From an uncultured Bacilli bacterium (GTDB taxonomy: Bacteria; Bacillota_I; Bacilli_A; RF39; UBA660): 7,880 bases of DNA. Positions 1 to 5,056 of the stretch are shown in pieces; the first letter of the stretch is position 1, and every line of letters starts with the position of its first letter. The stretch lies in contig CANQFO010000050.1 of the NCBI GenBank assembly GCA_947599755.1, positions 1 through 7,880 of the forward strand, read 5' to 3'. Position numbers and translations under genes: made by a program. The notes under the pieces were generated by a model. That model did not search any database. It saw nothing but the letters and a program-made list of their open reading frames with translations, and had not been told where the DNA came from.

Positions 1-59
1 ATCAAGTAGATATAACATTCCCTAATAATAAAACAATAAAATATTATGCTTATAGTTAA
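1..59 (+). CDS. C-terminal tail of an unidentified gene (partial)
   Basis: One frame is open from the left edge (first full codon at 3) to a TAA at 57-59 and encodes the residues VDITFPNNKTIKYYAYS. The other two plus-strand frames hit stops within the first 25 bases. A U-tailed hairpin follows 12 bases later, which is what one expects at a gene end. Too little is present to name a family. If the recombinase belongs to an element that extends leftwards, this would be an element cargo gene. It could also be a chance open frame, since only 18 codons are visible. Confidence 0.35.
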   Translation, partial: QVDITFPNNKTIKYYAYS

Positions 60-71
60 ATGAAATATTTT

Positions 72-119
72 AATCATTCTATAAAATTTAATAAAATCTA
101 TTAGATAGGATGATTTTTT
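72..119 (+). terminator. Rho-independent terminator after the partial gene
   Basis: AATCATTCTAT (72-82) pairs with ATAGGATGATT (105-115), 11 pairs including one G-U. Six Ts (114-119) overlap and follow the 3' arm. The loop is 22 nt and A+T-rich, so the hairpin is weaker than the other terminators in this window. Its position just after a stop codon supports the call. The 3' arm contains one copy of the ATAGGATGA repeat. Confidence 0.5.
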
Positions 120-312
120 AATGTTTGAATGTATTGATATTATTTACTATATCCTTTATAGCAACCTACAAAATAGGATGAATTTCGTAAGTACGAAATA
201 AGTTTTACACAACACTAAACTCTTATGAAATAAGGAATAGTTTAGTATTGATGTGTAAACATCTTATCCTGCTCTTTTAGAAATTAATGCATTTGCAAAT
301 ATTATAGGATGA
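105..312 (+). repeat. Three direct copies of ATAGGATGA
   Basis: The exact 9-mer ATAGGATGA occurs at 105-113, 173-181 and 304-312. The first and third copies extend to ATAGGATGAT. An inverted near-copy (ATTCTAT in AATCATTCTAT, 72-82) forms the 5' arm of the terminator. The 9-mer has three Gs in a very A+T-rich stretch, so three copies in about 210 bases are unlikely by chance. The copies are not evenly spaced. They could be protein-binding sites of the element, such as recombinase or accessory-factor sites, but nothing in the sequence proves this. Confidence 0.45.
174..271 (+). other. Structured noncoding region, predicted three-way junction
   Basis: Three helices nest without gaps. P1 pairs AGGATGA (175-181) with TTATCCT (264-270), with one G-U. 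P2 is the hairpin ATTTCGT (182-188) / ACGAAAT (193-199) with loop AAGT. P3 pairs GTTTTACACA (202-211, one bulged T) with TGTGTAAAC (252-260), then ACTAAACT (214-221) with AGTTTAGT (239-246), and is capped by CTTAT (222-226) / ATAAG (230-234). No supported gene lies between 60 and 393. The fold could be a small RNA, a leader or attenuator of the recombinase operon, or a DNA structure such as an origin of transfer. A weak promoter-like pair (TTGAAT 125-130, TATATC 148-153, spacer 17) lies upstream. No known RNA family was recognised. Confidence 0.5.
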
Positions 313-339
313 TAGACAAAACTTTCTATACTTAATGAC

Positions 340-368
340 TTGACTCTTCTTTTTAGTGGAGGTATCAT
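340..368 (+). promoter_or_regulatory. Sigma-A-type promoter of the recombinase operon
   Basis: TTGACT (340-345) and TATCAT (363-368) are separated by exactly 17 bases, and each differs from consensus at one position. Transcription would start near 375, giving a leader of about 20 nt that holds the ribosome site AAAAGGAG (377-384) of the first small ORF. No terminator is visible between here and 4891. Transcripts could therefore cover the small ORFs, the recombinase and the downstream LysM operon. Confidence 0.65.
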
Positions 369-393
369 GCATCACGAAAAGGAGATGGTATAA

Positions 394-468
394 ATGAGAA
401 GATTTAATTTAAGAGAAAAAATATTTAATCGAGGAATGAACAATCAGGAGGTTTATGATAATAAGTAA
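394..468 (+). CDS. 24-residue small ORF, first of the recombinase operon
   Basis: The ATG at 394 is preceded by a strong ribosome site (AAAAGGAG, 377-384, 9 bases of spacing) and lies just downstream of the promoter at 340-368. The peptide is MRRFNLREKIFNRGMNNQEV followed by YDNK, basic at the N-terminus, with no membrane segment. Its end overlaps the next ORF by 14 bases, and the ribosome site of that ORF (AGGAGG, 446-451) lies inside it. It may work as a leader peptide that brings ribosomes into the cassette rather than as a protein. The same frame upstream is interrupted by stops at 310, 313 and 391, so it could also be the tail of a decayed gene. No family recognised. Confidence 0.45.
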   Translation: MRRFNLREKIFNRGMNNQEVYDNK

Positions 469-562
469 TATTAATTGGTGTAGTAATTATACACTAAATA
501 ATGTTACTAAACATTATATTAAAGCCATAGAATTTATTGGAGGTATAAAACTCTATGGTTGA
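455..562 (+). CDS. 35-residue small ORF, second of the recombinase operon
   Basis: The ATG at 455 follows AGGAGG (446-451) with only 3 bases between, closer than the usual 5-9. It overlaps the preceding ORF by 14 bases and the following one by 8 (its TGA is at 560-562, the next ATG at 555). The peptide starts MIISNINWCSNYTLNNVTKH and ends IEFIGGIKLYG. It has one Cys and one Trp and no recognisable domain. Translating it would carry ribosomes through the hairpin at 523-560 that hides the next start codon, so its role may be coupling. It may be a coupling leader without a stable product. Confidence 0.4.
   Translation: MIISNINWCSNYTLNNVTKHYIKAIEFIGGIKLYG
523..560 (+). promoter_or_regulatory. 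Hairpin sequestering the start codon of the 58-residue ORF
   Basis: CCATAGA (525-531) is the exact reverse complement of TCTATGG (552-558). Two further pairs (A523-T560, G524-T559) extend the stem to nine. The 20-nt loop holds the ribosome site GGAGG (539-543), and the ATG at 555-557 lies in the 3' arm. The upstream ORF is read right through this hairpin and stops at 560-562, a classic layout for translational coupling. Confidence 0.45.
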
Positions 563-731
563 ATACAAAGTTAATTTAAAATTTAAAGAAAATGGCAAAT
601 CTTTAAGTGAAATAATAACTAATGTATTAAAAATAGAAATAGAAAAACAATATATGATTTGCAATATTTTAAATAAAGAGGTACCATTCAAACATACTCA
701 TTATTCCCAAAGTGAAAGGAGTATAAATTAA
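555..731 (+). CDS. 58-residue small protein coupled to the recombinase
   Basis: The ATG at 555 has GGAGG (539-543) at 11 bases. The TAA (729-731) shares one base with the recombinase ATG at 731. The protein begins MVEYKVNLKFKENGKSLSEI, continues with an amphipathic, charged segment (ITNVLKIEIEKQ), and has one Cys (residue 36) but no membrane helix. The N-terminal pattern, a beta-strand-like stretch, then FKENGKSL, then a helix, loosely resembles the short TnpW-type proteins of Tn4451-like elements. That resemblance is from memory and weak. The one-base overlap suggests it is made in fixed ratio with the recombinase, so an accessory role in integration or excision (directionality factor, or regulator of the recombinase) is a reasonable guess but not shown. 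Confidence 0.6.
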   Translation: MVEYKVNLKFKENGKSLSEIITNVLKIEIEKQYMICNILNKEVPFKHTHYSQSERSIN

Positions 732-2296
732 TGATTGGGAATAGTAGTTTTAATGTAGGACTATATATAAGATTATCAAGAGATGATGGAAATATTGAAT
801 CAGATAGTATTGTTAGTCAAAGAGCTTTACTTAATCAATATATCAAGGAAAATAATTATAATGTTATAGATGAATATGTTGATGATGGATTCACAGGAAC
901 CAATTTTGAAAGACCTGCTTTTAAAAGAATGATTAAAGACATTGAAATAGGTAAAATCAATATGATAATTACTAAAGATATGTCAAGATTAGGTAGAGAT
1001 TATATAGGTACAGGGGAATTAATAGAAAAATACTTTCCAAATAATAATATAAGATATATTGCTATCAATGATGGAATAGATACTTTTATAGACAATACCA
1101 ATAATGATATAGCACCTTTTAAAGCAATAATGAATGATATGTATGCTAAAGATATTTCAAAAAAAGTAAAAACGAGTCTATATTCAAGAATGAAAGATGG
1201 TTTATATGTATCTGGCAGATGTCCATTTGGATATATGAAAGATCCAAATAATAAAAATCATTTGATTATAAATGAAGAACAAGCTAGTGTTGTAAAACTT
1301 ATATTTGATTTAGCTCTTAAAGGTAATACTTATCATTACATAGCACAAGAACTTACCAAAAGAAAAATTAAAACACCAGCATCTTATTATAATTATATTT
1401 GGAATACAAAATGTACTAATTCATCTTGCGTTAGTCAAGATAAAGGAGTTTGGGTTGATACAACAGTAAAATCAATATTACAAAATCAGATTTATATTGG
1501 TGATACAGTACAAGGAAAAACTAAAAAGATTAATTATAAACTTAAAAAAGTTATTAAAAATAAAAAATCGGATTATATAATTGTAGAAAATACACATGAA
1601 CCTATAATAGAAAGAGATATTTTTGAACAAGTACAAAGTTTACTTCCTAAAAATGTAAAAAGACCAGAGAAGAAAAGATTTTACTTATTAGATGGACTTT
1701 TATATTGCGGGGATTGTAAACATCGAATAACAATAAGATATCAAAATAAAACAGGAAAAAGTTATACAACTTGTGATTATTATAGGACTTATTCTAAATA
1801 TCATGTTTGTACAACTCACACAAATAATTATGATGTATTAGAGAGTGTAATAATTAGCAAAGTAAGAGAGGTCTGTAAAAATTATTTAGATAAGAAAAAA
1901 ATTAGTGATGCATTAGAGAATATAGAGTTTGAAGATAATTCTACTAAGATAAAAATAGAGTTAGAAAATTTAGAATTAGAAAATAATAAACTTACTAAAG
2001 AACTAGATAGATCTTATATGGATATGTTAAAAGAAATAATTGATGAAGAACAATATATGAGAATAAGTGAAAGCATTAAAAATGAAATAATTATAAATAA
2101 AGAAAAAATTGATAATCTTAAAAATGAACAATTTGATAATAAAAAACAAGATAGTGAAAAAATAAAAGAATATATAAAAGAGTTTTTATCATTTGAAAAA
2201 TCTACAAGAGAATTATTAATAAATTTAATTGAAAAAATATATATTTACCAAGATAAGAGGATAGATATTATATTTACATTTAAAAATACTACATAA
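731..2296 (+). CDS. Large serine recombinase, TnpX/TndX-like
   Basis: Site-specific DNA recombinase that integrates and excises a mobile element through a serine-DNA intermediate. The N-terminal resolvase-type catalytic domain covers about residues 9-155. YIRLSRDDG places the catalytic Ser at 16 with Arg14. SRLGR (85-89) supplies the two active-site arginines (86, 89). A recombinase DNA-binding domain follows (about 160-300, with GRCPFGY and a W-x-TTVKSIL-x-N-x-x-YIG segment at 241-257). A zinc ribbon has Cys326, Cys329, Cys348 and Cys360. A Lys/Glu-rich coiled coil covers about 400-470, then a C-terminal segment where TnpX relatives carry DUF4368. At 521 residues it is slightly short for TnpX but has all catalytic parts. 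The start is fixed by AAAGGAG (715-721) and the one-base overlap with the preceding ORF. Ile is mostly ATA and Arg almost only AGA, unlike the downstream genes, which suggests separate origin. The stop lies 20 bases before the truncated LysM frame. Confidence 0.93.
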   Translation: MIGNSSFNVGLYIRLSRDDGNIESDSIVSQRALLNQYIKENNYNVIDEYVDDGFTGTNFERPAFKRMIKDIEIGKINMIITKDMSRLGRDYIGTGELIEKYFPNNNIRYIAINDGIDTFIDNTNNDIAPFKAIMNDMYAKDISKKVKTSLYSRMKDGLYVSGRCPFGYMKDPNNKNHLIINEEQASVVKLIFDLALKGNTYHYIAQELTKRKIKTPASYYNYIWNTKCTNSSCVSQDKGVWVDTTVKSILQNQIYIGDTVQGKTKKINYKLKKVIKNKKSDYIIVENTHEPIIERDIFEQVQSLLPKNVKRPEKKRFYLLDGLLYCGDCKHRITIRYQNKTGKSYTTCDYYRTYSKYHVCTTHTNNYDVLESVIISKVREVCKNYLDKKKISDALENIEFEDNSTKIKIELENLELENNKLTKELDRSYMDMLKEIIDEEQYMRISESIKNEIIINKEKIDNLKNEQFDNKKQDSEKIKEYIKEFLSFEKSTRELLINLIEKIYIYQDKRIDIIFTFKNTT

Positions 2297-2320
2297 AAAG
2301 CGTAAACGGGGATACCTTGT
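2284..2320 (+). other. Probable element-chromosome junction (attR-like)
   Basis: The recombinase stops at 2294-2296. The LysM frame is open from 2284 (TAA at 2281-2283) and reads YYIKSVNGDTLYG across the boundary. LysM motifs normally read YTVKxGDxLY, so the conserved part begins at about NGD (2305-2313) and what lies before fits poorly. The crossover therefore lies roughly between 2284 and 2312. TnpX/TndX relatives cross over at a GA dinucleotide, and one occurs at 2311-2312 (GGGGAT), but the exact core cannot be set without the left junction. I searched 1-730 for CGGGGAT or any GGGG and found none, so the left end lies outside the window. Confidence 0.55.
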
Positions 2321-3141
2321 ATGGTATTAGTAAGCAATTTGGTGTATCCATTAATGATATTATTTTAGCAAATAAACTTTCTAATTCTACTTTACAAGTA
2401 GGTAGTATGTTAATGATTCCTAATGCAGGAACAACACTTTTATATACGGTGAAGAAAGGGGATAGTCTATATTCGATTGCCCAAGAATTTGGAGTTTCTA
2501 TTCCTAATTTGATTCAGATTAATCAGTTGAAGAGTGATTCTCTTAGTATTGGCCAGCAGTTGAGAATTCCTATTCGTGATGAGGATAATAGTGATGAATT
2601 TTATGGATATACGATTTATACAGTAAAACCAGGAGATAGTTTAAATTCTATTGCAAAAGCAAATAATACTACAGTAAATTTACTTCAAGAAATCAATCAA
2701 TTAAGCTCCACAGATACATTAAAAATTGGTCAACAATTAAAAATTCCTTATAATATAATTTTAGATCAAGCTTTTGATAATGATTATTTGATTTATACAG
2801 TAAAAGCTGGAGATAGTCTATATTCAATTGCGAAGAAATATAATATGTCTATCGATCAATTAATTCAAATTAATGATCTTCCCAATAATATTATTAACGT
2901 TGGTCAACAATTAAAAGTGATTTCTTCTACGGATTATGCTATTCCTATGGGTTCTACTTGTTATGGAGATTCTTATGTTCCTCCTAAGTATATTACGTAT
3001 ACAGTAAAACCAGGAGATAATCTTTATCAAATTGCTAATGATTATGATGTTTCGGTTGAAAGTATCAAAAAATTAAATAATCTTACTAGTAATGAGTTAA
3101 CTCCTTCTTTAGAATTAAAAATTAAGGAGGATAGATTATGA
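2317..3141 (+). CDS. LysM-repeat protein, 5'-truncated by the element
   Basis: Five LysM repeats, which bind the N-acetylglucosamine backbone of peptidoglycan, make up almost the whole protein: a headless first copy (residues 1-36), then about 41-84, 99-144, 158-202 and 226-270. Complete copies start YTVKxGDxLYxIA and end with GQQLKIP. There is no signal peptide or membrane segment, although the true N-terminus is missing. The only initiation codon near the 5' end is TTG at 2317, four bases after GGGGA (2308-2312), which is a poor, probably accidental ribosome site. In-frame ATGs occur only at residues 31 and 33. The frame runs unbroken from 2284, and four repeats are intact. The stop overlaps the next gene (ATGA, 3138-3141). 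I see it as the 3' part of a gene split by the recombinase element. The fragment may be silent or re-initiated behind the recombinase. Confidence 0.85.
   Translation: MYGISKQFGVSINDIILANKLSNSTLQVGSMLMIPNAGTTLLYTVKKGDSLYSIAQEFGVSIPNLIQINQLKSDSLSIGQQLRIPIRDEDNSDEFYGYTIYTVKPGDSLNSIAKANNTTVNLLQEINQLSSTDTLKIGQQLKIPYNIILDQAFDNDYLIYTVKAGDSLYSIAKKYNMSIDQLIQINDLPNNIINVGQQLKVISSTDYAIPMGSTCYGDSYVPPKYITYTVKPGDNLYQIANDYDVSVESIKKLNNLTSNELTPSLELKIKEDRL
2617..3019 (+). repeat. 22-bp exact repeat between LysM copies 3 and 5
   Basis: Positions 2617-2638 and 2998-3019 are identical over 22 bases. They encode the YTVKPGD start of LysM copies 3 and 5. Copy 4 (from about 2795) matches except where its codons give KAG instead of KPG. 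This is DNA identity beyond what the shared residues need, consistent with recent duplication or gene conversion among repeats. Recombination between the two could delete 381 bp (127 codons, in frame). Confidence 0.7.
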
Positions 3142-3563
3142 ATCAGAAATTAATGAGTAGTGAGGAATTTAAAAAAACTCCACTTTATTCTTCTTTTCTT
3201 TCAGAAAATCCTAGTGTAGGAGAATTGAAGATTCAAGTATTTACTGCTTATAAAGCAATACCAATTGCTAATGCCGATGTTTTAATTACTAAGACCATTG
3301 GTGATAATCAAGTTGTATTTTTTAGAGGAGTTACGAACTCTAGTGGAATTATTGATCATATTTTATTACCAGCTCCTATGAATGCTAGTGAAACTTCTTT
3401 AGATGTTCCTAAGTATACACTTTATGATTTGACTGTGATTCATATAGATTATGAAACAATAAAAAAATATGTTGTGGCAATGTTTGGTGATACGAAAGTG
3501 ATTCAATATGTGAGAATGACTCCTCAGATAGAATTGAAAGGAGTAGAACAAAATGGCAATTAG
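3138..3563 (+). CDS. Small protein with transthyretin/prealbumin-like fold
   Basis: A 141-residue protein of the type usually annotated as carboxypeptidase regulatory-like domain protein. After a short polar N-terminus (MNQKLMSSEEFKKTPLYSSF), the segment of about residues 27-132 has the alternating strands of a seven-stranded beta sandwich: GELKIQVFTAYKAIPIANAD, VLITKTIGDNQVVFF, then a glycine turn (SSGIIDHILLPAP) and YTLYDLTVIHIDY. This is a binding or structural domain and no catalytic residues are evident. There is no signal peptide. The start is set by AAGGAGG (3124-3130) seven bases upstream, and it overlaps the LysM gene by 4 bases and the next gene by 11. From memory, this kind of protein often sits beside the SpoIID-like/peptidoglycan-binding protein that follows here. 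The fold is assigned by pattern only. Confidence 0.75.
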   Translation: MNQKLMSSEEFKKTPLYSSFLSENPSVGELKIQVFTAYKAIPIANADVLITKTIGDNQVVFFRGVTNSSGIIDHILLPAPMNASETSLDVPKYTLYDLTVIHIDYETIKKYVVAMFGDTKVIQYVRMTPQIELKGVEQNGN

Positions 3564-4902
3564 AACTCCTATTATTCCTACAGTTATTACTATTCATTTA
3601 GGAGCACCAGATGAGGCTGCTGATAATATTACCATTCCTTTTGATGAGTATATTAAAAATGTTGCATCATCAGAACTTTATCCAAATTGGCCAATTGATG
3701 CGATTAAAGCAAATGTATTAGCAGAAATTTCTTTTGCTTTGAATCGAATTTATAATGAATGGTATCCTTCTAAAGGATATGGATTTGATATTACTAGTGA
3801 TCCGAATTATGATCAAGCTTTTCAGGAAAATCAACAATTTTTTGAACGGATTTCTCAAGTGGTAGATGATTTTTTTAATCAATATATTGTAAAAGAAGAA
3901 CAAATTCAACCTTTATTTGCTCAATATTGTGATGGAAGAGTAACTACTTGTGAAGGACTTTCTCAATGGGGAAGTGTAGCATTAGCAAATCAAGGAAAAT
4001 CTCCTTTAGAAATTTTAAAGAATTATTATGGTGAAGATATTCGCATTATCTATAATGCTCCAGTTGAACCCAATATTTCCACTTACCCAGGATTTCCTGT
4101 TGAACTTGGTACTTCTGGAGATTTTGTTCGAATGATTAAAATGCAGTTAAATCGAATTGGTAGAAATTATCCGGCTATTCCGGCAATTACTGATGATAGT
4201 ATATTTTTTACTGTAGAGACAGAAGATGCAGTAAAAAAATTCCAAGAAATTTTTAATTTAACACAAACTGGTATTGTAGATCAGACTACTTGGTATAAAA
4301 TTAAGTATTTATATAATGCAGTAAAAAATATTAGTAATTTGTATTCTGAAGGAATTAGTGCAGAAGAAGCTGAACTTTTATTTAATACCTCTCTTCAATT
4401 AGGAGATACAGGAATAGCGTTAAATTCTTTAAATTATTATCTTAATTTTATTGCTTATTTTGATCCGGATATTCCTTTTTTAGATTTGAATAGTGATACA
4501 TTTACGGAAGATACGAAAGAGATGGTAATTGCTTTCCAAAATAAGTATGGAATTGATGCAACAGGAGTGGTTGATGCTAATACTTGGAAAGCTATTCGAG
4601 AGGCATATGCACAAAGTGTTGCTGTTGTTCCTACAATATGTTTATGTAATGTGAATGAATTTTATCCAGGCAGGGATTTATCTTTGGGAATGACTGGAGA
4701 AGATATAGTGAACTTACAAAAATTTTTGTATTTAATTTGTGAAAAAAGAATTGATATTCCAGGAGTTGTAGTAAATGGTAATTATGATCGGTTAACAGAA
4801 GAATCTGTATTAGCAATTCAAAAAGATAATCAGTTACCAGTTAATGGTGTGGTTGGTCCAGCTACTTGGAATCGAATTGTTGAGTTGTCTAAGGGAAATT
4901 AA
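3553..4902 (+). CDS. SpoIID-like domain protein with three peptidoglycan-binding repeats
   Basis: A 449-residue protein. Residues about 29-160 resemble the SpoIID/LytB domain: PFDEYIKNVASSELYPNWP aligns with the family's YLxGVVASEMPxxWP, putting the likely catalytic Glu of SpoIID lytic transglycosylases at 41. CEGLSQWGSVALANQGKSPL (133-152) then EILKNYYG aligns with the family's QGMSQYG...EILxxYY end. Cys126 and Cys133 flank that motif. Three PG_binding_1 repeats follow at about 185-252, 281-350 and 377-446, each ending in the G-(I/V)-V-(D/G)-x-x-TW pattern. There is no signal peptide or transmembrane helix. The ATG has GAAAGGAG (3536-3543) at 9 bases and overlaps the preceding gene by 11. 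Likely role is binding and perhaps cleaving peptidoglycan. With a cytoplasmic product, mother-cell assembly onto a spore is one possibility; lysis or release are others. Activity is inferred, not shown. Confidence 0.85.
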   Translation: MAIRTPIIPTVITIHLGAPDEAADNITIPFDEYIKNVASSELYPNWPIDAIKANVLAEISFALNRIYNEWYPSKGYGFDITSDPNYDQAFQENQQFFERISQVVDDFFNQYIVKEEQIQPLFAQYCDGRVTTCEGLSQWGSVALANQGKSPLEILKNYYGEDIRIIYNAPVEPNISTYPGFPVELGTSGDFVRMIKMQLNRIGRNYPAIPAITDDSIFFTVETEDAVKKFQEIFNLTQTGIVDQTTWYKIKYLYNAVKNISNLYSEGISAEEAELLFNTSLQLGDTGIALNSLNYYLNFIAYFDPDIPFLDLNSDTFTEDTKEMVIAFQNKYGIDATGVVDANTWKAIREAYAQSVAVVPTICLCNVNEFYPGRDLSLGMTGEDIVNLQKFLYLICEKRIDIPGVVVNGNYDRLTEESVLAIQKDNQLPVNGVVGPATWNRIVELSKGN

Positions 4903-4919
4903 TTATTTCCTTTTTTTTT
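4891..4919 (+). terminator. Rho-independent terminator of the LysM operon
   Basis: AAGGGAAAT (4891-4899) pairs with ATTTCCTTT (4905-4913), nine pairs with one G-U, around a 5-nt loop. A run of nine Ts (4911-4919) follows. The stop codon of the preceding gene (4900-4902) lies in the loop, so the hairpin begins within its last three codons. Confidence 0.85.
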
Positions 4920-5004
4920 GTGACATGATAATTTATTATGGTGAAAAATGAATTAGCAGGTATTAATGAAGGTTTGAATATTTCTTCTAGGAATTGTTCA
5001 AAAG

Positions 5005-5029
5005 AAAAACTTGTTGGAATTCAACAAGT
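5005..5029 (-). terminator. Rho-independent terminator of the carD-family gene
   Basis: ACTTGTTG (5009-5016) and CAACAAGT (5022-5029) form a perfect 8-bp stem with a GAATT loop. The plus-strand A-run 5005-5009 is the U-tail when read on the minus strand. It lies 28 bases after the stop of the minus-strand gene, and together with the plus-strand terminator at 4891 it insulates the two convergent units. Confidence 0.8.
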
Positions 5030-5056
5030 AATTTATTGTGATTAGGTAGTTTTTGA

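Noticed and set aside
121..201. 26-codon ORF starting MFECIDIIYYIL
   Set aside because: No convincing ribosome site, and it overlaps the structured region. More likely noncoding.
367..393. Eight-codon ORF MHHEKEMV with GGAGG upstream and TAAATG joining it to the 24-codon ORF
   Set aside because: Its start lies inside the predicted -10 hexamer, so the transcript from that promoter would not contain it.
494..691. Minus-strand ORF of 65 codons
   Set aside because: It lies opposite the overlapping small ORFs, has no ribosome site that I can see and has A+T-driven composition. It is a shadow frame.
2617..3019. Repeats considered as a CRISPR array
   Set aside because: The repeats are in-frame LysM coding repeats about 180-200 bp apart, with related sequence between them.
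3409..3597. Minus-strand ORF of 62 codons
   Set aside because: Fully antisense to the transthyretin-like and SpoIID-like genes; Ser/His/Leu-rich as expected for a shadow frame.
3718..3909. Minus-strand ORF of 63 codons
   Set aside because: Antisense to the well-supported SpoIID-like domain, and its Ile/Phe/Lys-rich translation is typical of shadow frames.
4631..4816. Minus-strand ORF of 61 codons
   Set aside because: Antisense to the third peptidoglycan-binding repeat, with no sign of its own expression.
4938..5045. Plus-strand ORF of 35 codons (MVKNELAGINEG...) between the convergent genes
   Set aside because: No ribosome site, lies after a strong terminator and runs over the minus-strand terminator of the carD-family gene. 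Probably chance.
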